Below are positions 15,746 to 23,716 of a stretch of 36,832 nucleotides of DNA, one piece after another. The notes under the pieces were generated by a model that worked only from the letters and a program-made list of their open reading frames with translations, did no database searches and was not told where the DNA came from. The stretch spans positions 1 to 36,832 of the forward strand of contig DKPB01000078.1 in the NCBI GenBank assembly GCA_002471015.1, in the 5' to 3' direction. Origin of the DNA: Stenotrophomonas sp. UBA7346. GTDB taxonomy: Bacteria > Pseudomonadota > Gammaproteobacteria > Xanthomonadales > Xanthomonadaceae. The position numbers and the translations under genes were made by a program. Positions within the stretch are counted from its first letter, which is position 1. Every line of letters starts with the position of its first letter.

Positions 15746-15790
15746 CTGCCCCCCTCGCTGTGCATGGCAGGCAACGATGTTACGCCTCGC

Positions 15791-16924
15791 TCAGGTCCCG
15801 TCCACCGCGCGCCGCCCCAGCGCCGGGTCATCGGTGAAGAAGGCATCGATGCCGGCCTGCAGGTAGGCCCGCATTTCAGTCACGGCGGCCTCCGGGTTGC
15901 GGGCGTTCTCCGCCCCCTGGCGCAGGGCCGGCGGCAGGAACGGATTCTCCGGGCGGAAACTGTAGGCGACCACCTGCAGGCCAGCGGTATGCGCGTCGGC
16001 GATCAGCGGCGTGGGCGTGCCCAGTTGGCCTTGGGCATCCAGGGGCAGCAGCGCGCGTCGTTCCACCCCGATCGCATCGGCGTAGCCGGCGATGTCGCGC
16101 AGCCCGGCCGGGGTCATCATCTGTGCATAGGTCAGGCTGCCGCCGGCCAGTGCCACGTCGGCCGGTCGGCCGTCGCCGGCATCGATCAGCTGCAGCAGGC
16201 GGATGTTGCTGGTGCTGCCCAGCTTGCCGCGGATCTGTCGCAGGTTCGCCGTTTCAAAGGATTGCAGCAGGATCGGCGCGACCTTGGTGTAGCTGTTGCC
16301 CTGCAGACTGGCCAGCAGCTTGTCTTCCATCGGCAGGCCGATGCCCTGGAAATAACTGCCGTGCTTGATCTCCGGCGCCAGGCCGATGCCGCGCTTGGCG
16401 CGGCCAGCCTGCTGCACCAGGAAGCTGATGATCTCGTCCAGGGTGGCGATGCGGAACTGGCCATCAAAGGCGGTGCCGCGGATCTGCGGCAGGCGCTCGC
16501 GCGCGTACAGGGTCTTGAGCTCGGCAACGGTGAAGTCTTCGGTGAACCAGCCTTCCACCGTCTGCCCGTCGATCTGCTTGCGGGTGTGGCGATCCGCAAA
16601 CTCCGGATGGCTGGCCACATCGGTGGTCGAGCCGATCTCGTTCTCATGCCGGGCCACCATCACCCCGTCCTTGCTCATCACCAGGTCCGGCTCGATGTAA
16701 TCGGCGCCGTCGCTGATGGCCTGTGCATAAGCGGCCAGGGTGTGTTCCGGCAGCAGCGCGCTGGCACCGCGATGTGCATACACCGGCACGTTGGGATAGG
16801 CAGGGGCGGCCGAGGTTTCCATTGCCCAGCAGGATGCCACGCCCACGCCCACCGCCACCAACCACGCCCAGCTTCGCACTGCCGTTACTCCAATCAGGAA
16901 AGGTGCCCAGTGTGACCGCCGCAT
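15791..16924 (-). CDS. glpQ: Exported glycerophosphodiester phosphodiesterase
   Basis: A protein of about 377 residues with a hydrophobic export signal (about residues 8-40) and a GDPD TIM-barrel domain. Catalytic and metal residues are intact: the YAHRGASALLPEHT block (His 51, Arg 52, Glu 60) and YIEPDLVMSKDGVMVARHE (Glu 78, Asp 80, His of the GDPD motif). The C-terminal ..DAFFTDDPALG is the family end motif. It would hydrolyse glycerophosphodiesters in the periplasm to glycerol-3-phosphate and alcohols. The start is uncertain; a GTG at 16888 would give a more typical signal peptide. It lies 24 bp downstream of the ABC-F gene. Confidence 0.9.
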   Translation of the reverse strand: MRRSHWAPFLIGVTAVRSWAWLVAVGVGVASCWAMETSAAPAYPNVPVYAHRGASALLPEHTLAAYAQAISDGADYIEPDLVMSKDGVMVARHENEIGSTTDVASHPEFADRHTRKQIDGQTVEGWFTEDFTVAELKTLYARERLPQIRGTAFDGQFRIATLDEIISFLVQQAGRAKRGIGLAPEIKHGSYFQGIGLPMEDKLLASLQGNSYTKVAPILLQSFETANLRQIRGKLGSTSNIRLLQLIDAGDGRPADVALAGGSLTYAQMMTPAGLRDIAGYADAIGVERRALLPLDAQGQLGTPTPLIADAHTAGLQVVAYSFRPENPFLPPALRQGAENARNPEAAVTEMRAYLQAGIDAFFTDDPALGRRAVDGT

Positions 16925-16948
16925 GTGACCGCGCGAAGAAAGACGCCC

Positions 16949-18562
16949 TCAGTCGCGCTGCAGCCGCCAGCCCTGGTCACCGGCATGCAGCCGGCTGTGC
17001 ACGCCGATGGCCTGCAGGAAGGCCTCGTCATGCGAGACCACCAGCAGGCTGCCCCGGTACTGGCAAAGCAGCTGCTCCAACGCGCGCAGCGCAGGCAGGT
17101 CCAGGTGGTTGCCGGGTTCATCGAGCAGCAGCAGCTGTGCCGGCGGTTGTGCGTACAGTGCGCAGGCCAGCGCCAGCTTCAGGCGCTGGCCGCCACTGAG
17201 CTGGACATTGGGCAGCTGCACCAGGGCCGCATCCAGCCCCAGCAGGGCAAGACGACTGCGCAGCTCGCCCTCGGGCAGCAGCGGATTGCGCTCCCGCAAT
17301 GCCTGCACGGCCGTGTGGGCGGGCGCCAATTGCTGCAGATTCTGGTCAAGCACGGCCAGCGGTACCTGCACGCTGCAGCTGCCAGCCACGGCGGGCAGCT
17401 GCCCGGCAATCACCTTCAACAGGGTCGATTTGCCACTGCCGTTGGCGCCAGTGATCGCCATCCGTTCACCGCGCCGCAATGCGAGGTCCAGCGTACGCAG
17501 CGGCCCGGCAACATGCGGCAACTGCAGGTTGTCGCAGCGCAGGACCCACTCCGGCCCGTTGCCGTCGAGCTCGGGTTGCAGCAGTACCGGCGCGGCCGCC
17601 TCGATACCGGCCAGTGCCGCGACGGTGGCGGCCTGCAACTGTTGCTGGCGCTCCTGCAAGGCCTGCCTGGCCCTGCCGGTGTTGGCCTCGGCGCGTTGCC
17701 GTTGCAGGCCCAGCAGGATCGGCGCCTGGTTGGCATTGGCAGCGGCGCGGCTGCCACGCGCGCTGCGTTGTTCCAGCCGCTGCCGCTGCTCACGCAGCAC
17801 CTGTTCACCCTTGCGCTGGGCATGCCGGCGTTGCTGCAGCAGCTCGGCGGCGGCGGCCTGCTCTGCCTCGCGCACCGCGGCATGGAAGGCGTGGTTGCCG
17901 CCATAACTGCGCAGCCCCTGCGGGCCCAGCTCCAGCACCCGTTGCACATGCTGCAGCAACAGGCGGTCATGGCTGACCAGCAATACGCCCTGCCCGCGCG
18001 CCAACAGCTGTGCCAGCAACCACTCCCGGCCGGCCAGATCCAGATGGTTGCTGGGCTCATCCAGGATCAGCAGCTCGGCCGGCTGCAGCAGCGCTCCCAC
18101 CAGGGCTACGCGCATGCATTGGCCACCACTGAGGTGATCCACCGGCGTGTCGGCATCCACGCCCTCCAGCCCGGCATCGGCCAGCGCCTGCTGCAGGGTT
18201 TCAGCCAGCGTCCATTGCTCGCCCACCTGGTCGAAGTCCACCTGTGGCGTGCTGCCTGCGCGGATACGGGCCAAGGCATCCAGCACCCCGGCCACTCCCG
18301 CCAGCTCTGCAACGCGTTGCCCCGGCAGTACCTGCACCTGTTGGGCCAGATAGTGGACGCGGCCAATACGCCGGCAGCGGCCGGCGCTGGGTGTGCGCTG
18401 CCCGGCCAACAACTGGGCCAGCACGCTTTTGCCCACGCCATTGCGCCCGACCAGCGCGGTAATGCGGTTGTCGAACTGTGCCGTGAGGTTGGAGAACAGG
18501 CAGCGCCCATCGGGCGTGTGCCACGCGACGCTGTCCAGCGTCACCGAGAGGGGAGTTGTCAT
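16949..18562 (-). CDS. ABC-F family ATPase
   Basis: A 537-residue soluble protein with two ABC nucleotide-binding domains and no membrane segments. Each domain has a Walker A (GRNGVGKS; GANGSGKS), a signature LSGGQ and a Walker B (LLILDEPSNHLD; LLLLDEPGNHLD), separated by an Arg/Gln-rich charged linker (about 240-320). ABC-F proteins act on the ribosomal E site to relieve stalling or, in some branches, protect against ribosome-targeting antibiotics. It lacks the C-terminal coiled coil of Uup and does not obviously match EttA in length, so the subfamily is open. ATG 18562 was chosen; GGAAAACC just upstream can act as a ribosome-binding site, though MEN at 18574 is an alternative start. Confidence 0.88.
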   Translation of the reverse strand: MTTPLSVTLDSVAWHTPDGRCLFSNLTAQFDNRITALVGRNGVGKSVLAQLLAGQRTPSAGRCRRIGRVHYLAQQVQVLPGQRVAELAGVAGVLDALARIRAGSTPQVDFDQVGEQWTLAETLQQALADAGLEGVDADTPVDHLSGGQCMRVALVGALLQPAELLILDEPSNHLDLAGREWLLAQLLARGQGVLLVSHDRLLLQHVQRVLELGPQGLRSYGGNHAFHAAVREAEQAAAAELLQQRRHAQRKGEQVLREQRQRLEQRSARGSRAAANANQAPILLGLQRQRAEANTGRARQALQERQQQLQAATVAALAGIEAAAPVLLQPELDGNGPEWVLRCDNLQLPHVAGPLRTLDLALRRGERMAITGANGSGKSTLLKVIAGQLPAVAGSCSVQVPLAVLDQNLQQLAPAHTAVQALRERNPLLPEGELRSRLALLGLDAALVQLPNVQLSGGQRLKLALACALYAQPPAQLLLLDEPGNHLDLPALRALEQLLCQYRGSLLVVSHDEAFLQAIGVHSRLHAGDQGWRLQRD

Positions 18563-18726
18563 GCGGTTTTCCATCGATGCCCGAAGCACCCGGCCGCCAT
18601 CGGCAGCAGGGAGTGATTGGGACCGTCTTCAAGACGGTGGCATCAATGGCGCATTGGACCGACTCCGTTGGCGGGGGAATCCCGTAACGGCGCCAAGACT
18701 ATCGGGGGCAGCCCGAACTGTCAGTA

Positions 18727-18758
18727 ACTGGCGGCGCGTCCCCAGCCGCGCCGCCAGT
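18727..18758 (-). terminator. Perfect 12-bp hairpin downstream of the VOC gene
   Basis: ACTGGCGGCGCG / 8-base loop / CGCGCCGCCAGT, starting 14 bases past the VOC-protein stop. It has no U-tract. The rest of the 18563-18772 spacer holds nothing recognised beyond the ABC-F upstream region. Confidence 0.5.
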
Positions 18759-18772
18759 GGGGAAAACCATGC

Positions 18773-19159
18773 TCAGGCCTGCGCCGGGCGGTGGGTGGCG
18801 CACAGCTTGTTGCCGGCCGGATCACGCAGATAGGCCAGGTAGAGCGGGCCGAAGGGGCTTTGCCGCGGCCCCGGCGGGTCTTCCACGCTCACCCCGCCAT
18901 TGCCGACACCTGCCGCGTGCCAGGCATCCACGACGTCCGCGCTGGCACAGCTGAAGCCGATCGTGCCGCCGTTGGCATGCGTGGCCGGTTCGCCATTGCG
19001 CGGGTGGCCGACGATCAACAGCGCGCCGCCGTGGCGATACACGACATTGCCCCTGGGATCGATGAAGCCCGGCTTGGCGCCGAGCGTGGCAAGCAGCGCG
19101 TCGTAGAACGCCTTGGACGCTTCGATGTCATTTGCCCCCACCACGATGTGCGAAAACAT
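18773..19159 (-). CDS. VOC (glyoxalase/bleomycin-resistance/dioxygenase) superfamily protein
   Basis: A 128-residue single VOC-fold protein: FSHIVVGANDIEASKAFYDALLATLG at the N-terminus and FGPLYLAYLRDPAGNKLCATH at the C-terminus are the two beta-alpha-beta halves. The first-strand His (SHIVVG) and the C-terminal-region residues could bind a metal. Members include lactoylglutathione lyases and dioxygenases; no substrate can be assigned. The ATG at 19159 has a strong AGGAGGT ribosome-binding site five bases upstream, which fixes the start. Confidence 0.9.
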   Translation of the reverse strand: MFSHIVVGANDIEASKAFYDALLATLGAKPGFIDPRGNVVYRHGGALLIVGHPRNGEPATHANGGTIGFSCASADVVDAWHAAGVGNGGVSVEDPPGPRQSPFGPLYLAYLRDPAGNKLCATHRPAQA

Positions 19160-19219
19160 CAACTACCTCCTGACTATTGCGTTGCCTGGCCCCTGCGGGC
19201 CGTTCACTTCAGGCCAGCA

Positions 19220-20569
19220 TCATTTGCCGATACAGAAGCTCGAAAAAATCCTGCCCAGCAGATCATCAGCGGTCATGCGGCCGGTGATTTCGCCGAGCGC
19301 ATCATGCGCCAGCCGCAGTTCCTCGGCGGCCAGTTCCAGCTGGTCGTAGTGCAGTTGCCCATCGGCCGCGTCGAGGTGTTCGCTGGCCAGGGCCAGCGCT
19401 TCGACATGGCGCAGGCGCGCGGAGAACTCGCCCTGCATGCCCTCGCCCGCACCGTGGCTGGCGATCTCGCGCAGGCGTGCATGCAGCTGCTCCAGGCCCT
19501 GGCCGTTGGCAGCAGACAGGGCAATGCTGTCTTCGCCCAACTCCTGCGGCCACTGCGACAGCAGATCGGACTTGTTGTGTATCCACAGTTGGCGAGTGGC
19601 CTGTGCGGCGGCATCGCCAATCGCGGCCCTGCCCGCCTCCGGATCACGGGCATCGAGCACGACGATGGCCAGGTCGGCGCGCTGCATCTCGGCGCGGGCG
19701 CGGCGCATGCCTTCGCGTTCGATGGCGTCACCGCCTTCGCGCAGGCCAGCGGTGTCGACCAGTTCCAGCTCCAGGCCGTCGATGCGGATGGTCTCGCGCA
19801 AGGTGTCGCGGGTGGTGCCAGCGATATCGGTGACGATTGCCCGCTCGCTGCCAGCCAATGCATTGAGCAGCGAGCTCTTGCCGGCATTCGGCGGCCCGAT
19901 CAGCACCGCATGCAGGCCATCGCGCAGCTTGCGGCCGCGCTCGGCGTCGATGCGCAGCTGCGCCAGCAAAGCCTTGGCCTGTTCGATGCCGGCGCGCACC
20001 TGCGCGCCGCCCAACGTGTCCAGCGGTTCGTCGGCAAAGTCGATGGCAGCTTCAACATGGATGCGCAGCCGCACCAGTTGCTCGCCCACTTCTTCAACGC
20101 GGCGTGAGAACACGCCGTCCAGCGAACGCCGCGCGGCACGCGCGGCGCGTACGTCGCCAGCGGAAATCAGGTCGGCGATGGCTTCGGCCTGGGCCAGGTC
20201 GAGCTTGCCGTTGAGGAAGGCCCGCTCGCTGAACTCACCGGCGCGGGCCTGGCGCGCGCCCAGTTCGATGCAGCGGGCCAGCAGCTGGCGCAGCACCACC
20301 GGGCTGCCGTGGCCCTGGAGTTCCACCACGTCCTCGCCGGTAAAGCTGCGCGGGCCGGGGAAGTACAGGGCAATGCCGTCGTCGATGACCTCGCCGGCGT
20401 CATCGCGGAACCTGGCGTAGTGGGCGTGACGCGGCTTGAGCTGTGCACAACCCAATGCAACGGCAATCCGCAGTGACTGCGGACCGGAGACACGCAGCAT
20501 GCCAACGCCGCCGGCAGCAGCGCCGCTGGCGATGGCAACAATGGTCTGGGCTGTGGACACGTCGCTCAT
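19220..20569 (-). CDS. mnmE: MnmE (TrmE), tRNA wobble-uridine modification GTPase
   Basis: A 449-residue protein. The N-terminal folate-binding domain (about 1-120, TIVAIASGAAAGGVGMLRVSGP), a helical domain, the inserted G domain (about 215-375; Walker A GPPNAGKS at 225-232, TTRDT of switch I, DTAG, NKSD) and the C-terminal FCIGK with the catalytic Cys are all present. With MnmG it installs carboxymethylaminomethyl at U34 of certain tRNAs, using GTP and a methylene-tetrahydrofolate. The gene starts three bases after the deacetylase-caspase gene ends, so the two are probably co-transcribed. mnmE near yidC/rnpA/rpmH is the ancestral gammaproteobacterial arrangement. Confidence 0.97.
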   Translation of the reverse strand: MSDVSTAQTIVAIASGAAAGGVGMLRVSGPQSLRIAVALGCAQLKPRHAHYARFRDDAGEVIDDGIALYFPGPRSFTGEDVVELQGHGSPVVLRQLLARCIELGARQARAGEFSERAFLNGKLDLAQAEAIADLISAGDVRAARAARRSLDGVFSRRVEEVGEQLVRLRIHVEAAIDFADEPLDTLGGAQVRAGIEQAKALLAQLRIDAERGRKLRDGLHAVLIGPPNAGKSSLLNALAGSERAIVTDIAGTTRDTLRETIRIDGLELELVDTAGLREGGDAIEREGMRRARAEMQRADLAIVVLDARDPEAGRAAIGDAAAQATRQLWIHNKSDLLSQWPQELGEDSIALSAANGQGLEQLHARLREIASHGAGEGMQGEFSARLRHVEALALASEHLDAADGQLHYDQLELAAEELRLAHDALGEITGRMTADDLLGRIFSSFCIGK

Positions 20570-20572
20570 GGC

Positions 20573-23251
20573 TTACAGCTTCTGCAGTTGCGCGCGGGCC
20601 TGGGCGGCGCCGCTGCCTTGCGGCTGCAACTCCAGGTAGGTGGTATAGGCCTGCTTGGCCTTGGCCTTGTCGCCGGCATTGAAGTAGGCGTCGCCAAGAT
20701 TCAGATAGGCCACCGCGCGCGAGGGATCGATCTTCAAGGTGTTCTCCAGCCAGCGTGCAGCTTCGGCATAGCGCTGCTGGCGGTAATAGACGAAGCCGAG
20801 GTTGTTCGCCGCCTGGGCGAAGTCCGGACGCAGCTTCAAGGCTTCGGTGAACTGCGCCACCGCCTCGTCGTAGCGCTTCTCGCGGTAGAGCTGCAGGCCG
20901 CGATCATTGGCCTGCTGCGCGCGCTGCCGGTCCGAGGTCGGTACCGCGGCCGGCACCACCAGGGTGCTCTTGCCGCCCTGCAGATCGGCAACCGTCACTG
21001 GCGCCTCGATCTTGCCTGCGGGTTTGGCGTCCTGCACGGCATCGACGCGGCTGTTGAGGGCGATGGCCTCAGCCGAGAGCTGGCGGGTATCGGCGTTCAG
21101 GAATTCCTGGCTGTCCGGCACCTGGAACACGAACTCCCCGCCCTGCGAACCGGGCAGGCTGCCAAAGGCCGGTGTCTGCCGCGATACCGCCGACACCGCA
21201 GGCGCCACATACGCGGCCAATTCGGTGCCGGTGATCAGGCCATCGCCATTGAGGTCGCCCTTGCCGGCCAGCGCCTGCAGCAGCACCCAGGTGAATACCG
21301 AATGCCCGTTCGGGCCGCTGTCGGCGACCTGCTGGTCGGCACCGCCGGCGGTCAGCATCTGCCGCGCGCTACGGCGTGCGTTCTCGCGCAGGAAGGACGA
21401 CGAACTGCCGCCGCGGGTCAACCCCAGACCGCTGTAGCAGGCATCCATCACGAACAGCACGTGCTTGGCCTGCATGCTCTCGGCGATGTTCTGGATGTCG
21501 GTCATCGCGATCGCATCGGTGGCGAACTCATTCGGGTCCGAATCCACCGGAATGATGTAACCCAGGTCGCGGCCGGAGGCGAGCTGACGGGTGGCGCCGT
21601 GGCCGGCGAAGAACACGAACACGCGGTCGTTCTTGCCGGTGCGCTCATCGGCCAGGCGGTCGTGGAAGGCGGCCAGGATGTTGTTGCGGGTAGCCTGCTG
21701 GTTCTTCAGCACGATCACCTGCGAGGACGGGAAGCCGAACTGGCCGGTCAGCGTGTCAGCAATGGACTGCGCGTCACGGCCGGCATATTCGAGCTTGGGC
21801 CATTTGGCGTAGTCATCGATGCCAATGACGATGGCCCAGGATTTTTCGTAGCCGGTGGTGACCGTGGTATCGGCGGCCGCGCCCTTGCGCGCACGGCTGA
21901 CGCTGAAATCACGGCCGTTCCAGCCGGCGAACTGGTAGCCATCGGCAATCAGCTTGTCGAGGATCTGCGGCAGCGCCTTCACCGCGCGCTCGTGGATGTC
22001 ATGGAACAGGATGATGCCGCGCTGTTCCTTCTGCACCTGGTCGACCACGCGCTGCACGATGGATTCCGGCACCGGGTCGGCCCAGTCCATCGAGTCGATG
22101 TTCCACATGATGGATTTCAGCCCGGCTTCGTTGAGCAGCTGCAGGCCTTCGGCATTGCGCGCCCCATACGGAAAGCGGAACAGCGGTGCGCGCTTGGCAT
22201 CCACGCCCTTGAGCAAGGTATCGGTATCGAGCACCTGCTGACGCAGCGCATCGCCGGTGGTGCGCGAGAGCTGCGCGTGGGTCAGGCTGTGATTGCCGAC
22301 CGCATAGCCGTGCTCCATCAGGCCACGGCTGATGCCCGCCATCGGCCCGAGCTTGACCTTGCCATCGGCCTCGACCGCGCCCAGGTTGCGGCCCACTTCG
22401 AAGAACACGCCCGGCACGTCGTAGCGCTGCAGGATGGCGACGACTTCGTCGGTGTATGCCTTGTGCGGGCCATCATCGAAGGTCAGCACCACGGTCTTGG
22501 CCGGCAGGTCACGGCCGAAGATCTCGCGGTCGCTGTCCTGCATCGACATCGGGTAGGGCTCGATCACACCGAAGTCGCGCAGGATGGCGTCGCGCTTGTA
22601 GAGGGTGTTGAGGTGGGCGACATAGTCGTCCCACTTCTCGCGCTTGAGCTCGATGGCGCGGGTGCGCTCGAAGCGGCTGAAGAGGCGGGTCAGTTCCTGG
22701 TTGTAGTTGCGCTCGATCTCGTCGAGCGCGTCCAGGTCTTCGCCGATGCGCTGGTGCAGCTTCACCGCCGGCAGCGAGGAATCCGCGCCCACGCGCTGAT
22801 GCAGTTCGCGCAGTATTTCGCGGAAAGCCAGGCGGTCTGCATCGTAGAGCTCGGGCGAGGATTCGATGTAATCCAGCAACGTGCCCAGGGTAGCGAAGCG
22901 CTGCGGGCTGGGATCGCGCAGCAAGGCGTCGAACTGCGCGGCGATGGCCTGACGCTGCTCCAACCCGTCATGGAACAACTGCTGGCCAATGCGGCTGGAG
23001 GTCTGGCGGTCCGCTGGTGATTGCTGCGCCTCATCGGCCAGCAGCACGACGATACGGCGGTGCCCGTCCAACTGTTTCTGCAATGCAGTCAACAACGGCG
23101 CTGCCGCCGGATTTGCCGCGGCGGCGGCCTGTGCACTGGCCTGGGTTGGCGTGGCGGTAGCTGCTTCCTTCTGATCGGAGCAACCAACGAGCGTCAGCGC
23201 GGCAAGCAACACGGCAGGCAAGGTCAGGCGGCGCGACAACGAACGGGGCAT
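20573..23251 (-). CDS. Lipoprotein fusing NodB deacetylase, caspase-like protease with EF-hand, and TPRs
   Basis: An 892-residue lipoprotein (lipobox LVGC, Cys 24). Residues 50-245 are a helical Gln/Glu-rich region without a recognised domain. Residues 250-450 are a NodB polysaccharide deacetylase: TFDDGP (257-262), the metal pair in GNHSLTH (His 321, His 325), RFPYGARN (359-366) and LFHDIH (415-420). Residues 467-715 are a C14 caspase-like domain, with the catalytic His in FFAGHG (551) and Cys in MDACYSG (605); a canonical EF-hand loop, DLNGDGLITGTE (666-677), lies within its C-terminal part. Residues 775-875 hold about three TPRs. All catalytic residues look intact, so it could both modify a glycan and cut protein in the envelope. 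Sorting to inner or outer membrane is unknown. It lies directly upstream of mnmE. Confidence 0.9.
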   Translation of the reverse strand: MPRSLSRRLTLPAVLLAALTLVGCSDQKEAATATPTQASAQAAAAANPAAAPLLTALQKQLDGHRRIVVLLADEAQQSPADRQTSSRIGQQLFHDGLEQRQAIAAQFDALLRDPSPQRFATLGTLLDYIESSPELYDADRLAFREILRELHQRVGADSSLPAVKLHQRIGEDLDALDEIERNYNQELTRLFSRFERTRAIELKREKWDDYVAHLNTLYKRDAILRDFGVIEPYPMSMQDSDREIFGRDLPAKTVVLTFDDGPHKAYTDEVVAILQRYDVPGVFFEVGRNLGAVEADGKVKLGPMAGISRGLMEHGYAVGNHSLTHAQLSRTTGDALRQQVLDTDTLLKGVDAKRAPLFRFPYGARNAEGLQLLNEAGLKSIMWNIDSMDWADPVPESIVQRVVDQVQKEQRGIILFHDIHERAVKALPQILDKLIADGYQFAGWNGRDFSVSRARKGAAADTTVTTGYEKSWAIVIGIDDYAKWPKLEYAGRDAQSIADTLTGQFGFPSSQVIVLKNQQATRNNILAAFHDRLADERTGKNDRVFVFFAGHGATRQLASGRDLGYIIPVDSDPNEFATDAIAMTDIQNIAESMQAKHVLFVMDACYSGLGLTRGGSSSSFLRENARRSARQMLTAGGADQQVADSGPNGHSVFTWVLLQALAGKGDLNGDGLITGTELAAYVAPAVSAVSRQTPAFGSLPGSQGGEFVFQVPDSQEFLNADTRQLSAEAIALNSRVDAVQDAKPAGKIEAPVTVADLQGGKSTLVVPAAVPTSDRQRAQQANDRGLQLYREKRYDEAVAQFTEALKLRPDFAQAANNLGFVYYRQQRYAEAARWLENTLKIDPSRAVAYLNLGDAYFNAGDKAKAKQAYTTYLELQPQGSGAAQARAQLQKL

Positions 23252-23333
23252 GGCAGGCTCGGGGTGGGAGGTGCAGCAGACGTGGTGATTCTACCGCCCC
23301 CTGCCAGCGTCCACGTTTCAGTTGCACGTAGCA

Positions 23334-23437
23334 CCGTAGCTCGGGTAAGCGCAGCGCACCCGGGGCTGTTGGCGCGGCGCCGGCAAGATCCATTGGCTTC
23401 CTGCTTCCCGGGTGCGCTCCGCTTACCCAGGCTACGG
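23334..23437. repeat. About 104-bp inverted-repeat element, copy 1
   Basis: Arms starting CCGTAGCTCGGGTAAGCGCA and ending in its complement GCTTACCCAGGCTACGG, about 30 bases each, around a 40-base middle that is conserved in copy 2. It lies in the 465-bp spacer 23252-23716 between the deacetylase-caspase gene and yidC. Confidence 0.82.
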
Positions 23438-23568
23438 TTCCGTTGTCTATGGGTGCGACCTCAGCAGCGAAGCAGGCGCACTACCCGATGGCACAAATAC
23501 CAAGGACTTCTGCGGCGCGGCTTCTACAGATGGCCAACTTGCCGGTTCCCTGTGATCTGGCCCAGCCT

Positions 23569-23670
23569 CGTAGCCCGGGCAAGCGCAGCGCACCCGGGAC
23601 TGTCGGCGCGGTGCCGGCGAGATCCATTGCTTCCTGCTTCCCGGGTGCGCTGCGCTTACCCGGGCTACGG
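23569..23670. repeat. About 102-bp inverted-repeat element, copy 2
   Basis: Same structure and orientation as copy 1 235 bp away: CGTAGCCCGGGCAAGCGCAG arm, a shared middle (GATCCATTG, TTCCTGCTTCCCGGG) and a CGCTTACCCGGGCTACG arm. GTAG-headed arms resemble a REPIN-type mobile unit. The sequence between the copies (23438-23568) has no recognisable gene. Confidence 0.82.
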
Positions 23671-23688
23671 TCGCCTCCCCCACATGCG

Positions 23689-23714
23689 AAAAGCCCGCCT
23701 TGCGGCGGGCTTTT
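23689..23714 (-). terminator. Rho-independent terminator of the rpmH-rnpA-yidC operon
   Basis: AAAAGCCCGCC (23689-23699), loop TTGC, GGCGGGCTTTT (23704-23714), directly next to the yidC stop codon; 11-bp stem with U-tract on the minus strand. Confidence 0.92.
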
Positions 23715-23716
23715 GC

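Noticed and set aside
19577..19586. A TGTATCCACA DnaA-like sequence in mnmE
   Set aside because: A single mismatched box inside coding sequence, with no neighbours; chance is the likely explanation.
20588..23020. An 810-codon plus-strand open frame opposite the deacetylase-caspase gene
   Set aside because: Shadow of a real gene with a lipoprotein signal and catalytic motifs on the other strand.
23334..23670. CRISPR array
   Set aside because: Only two repeat units about 100 bp long with internal inverted arms; no regular short repeats and spacers.
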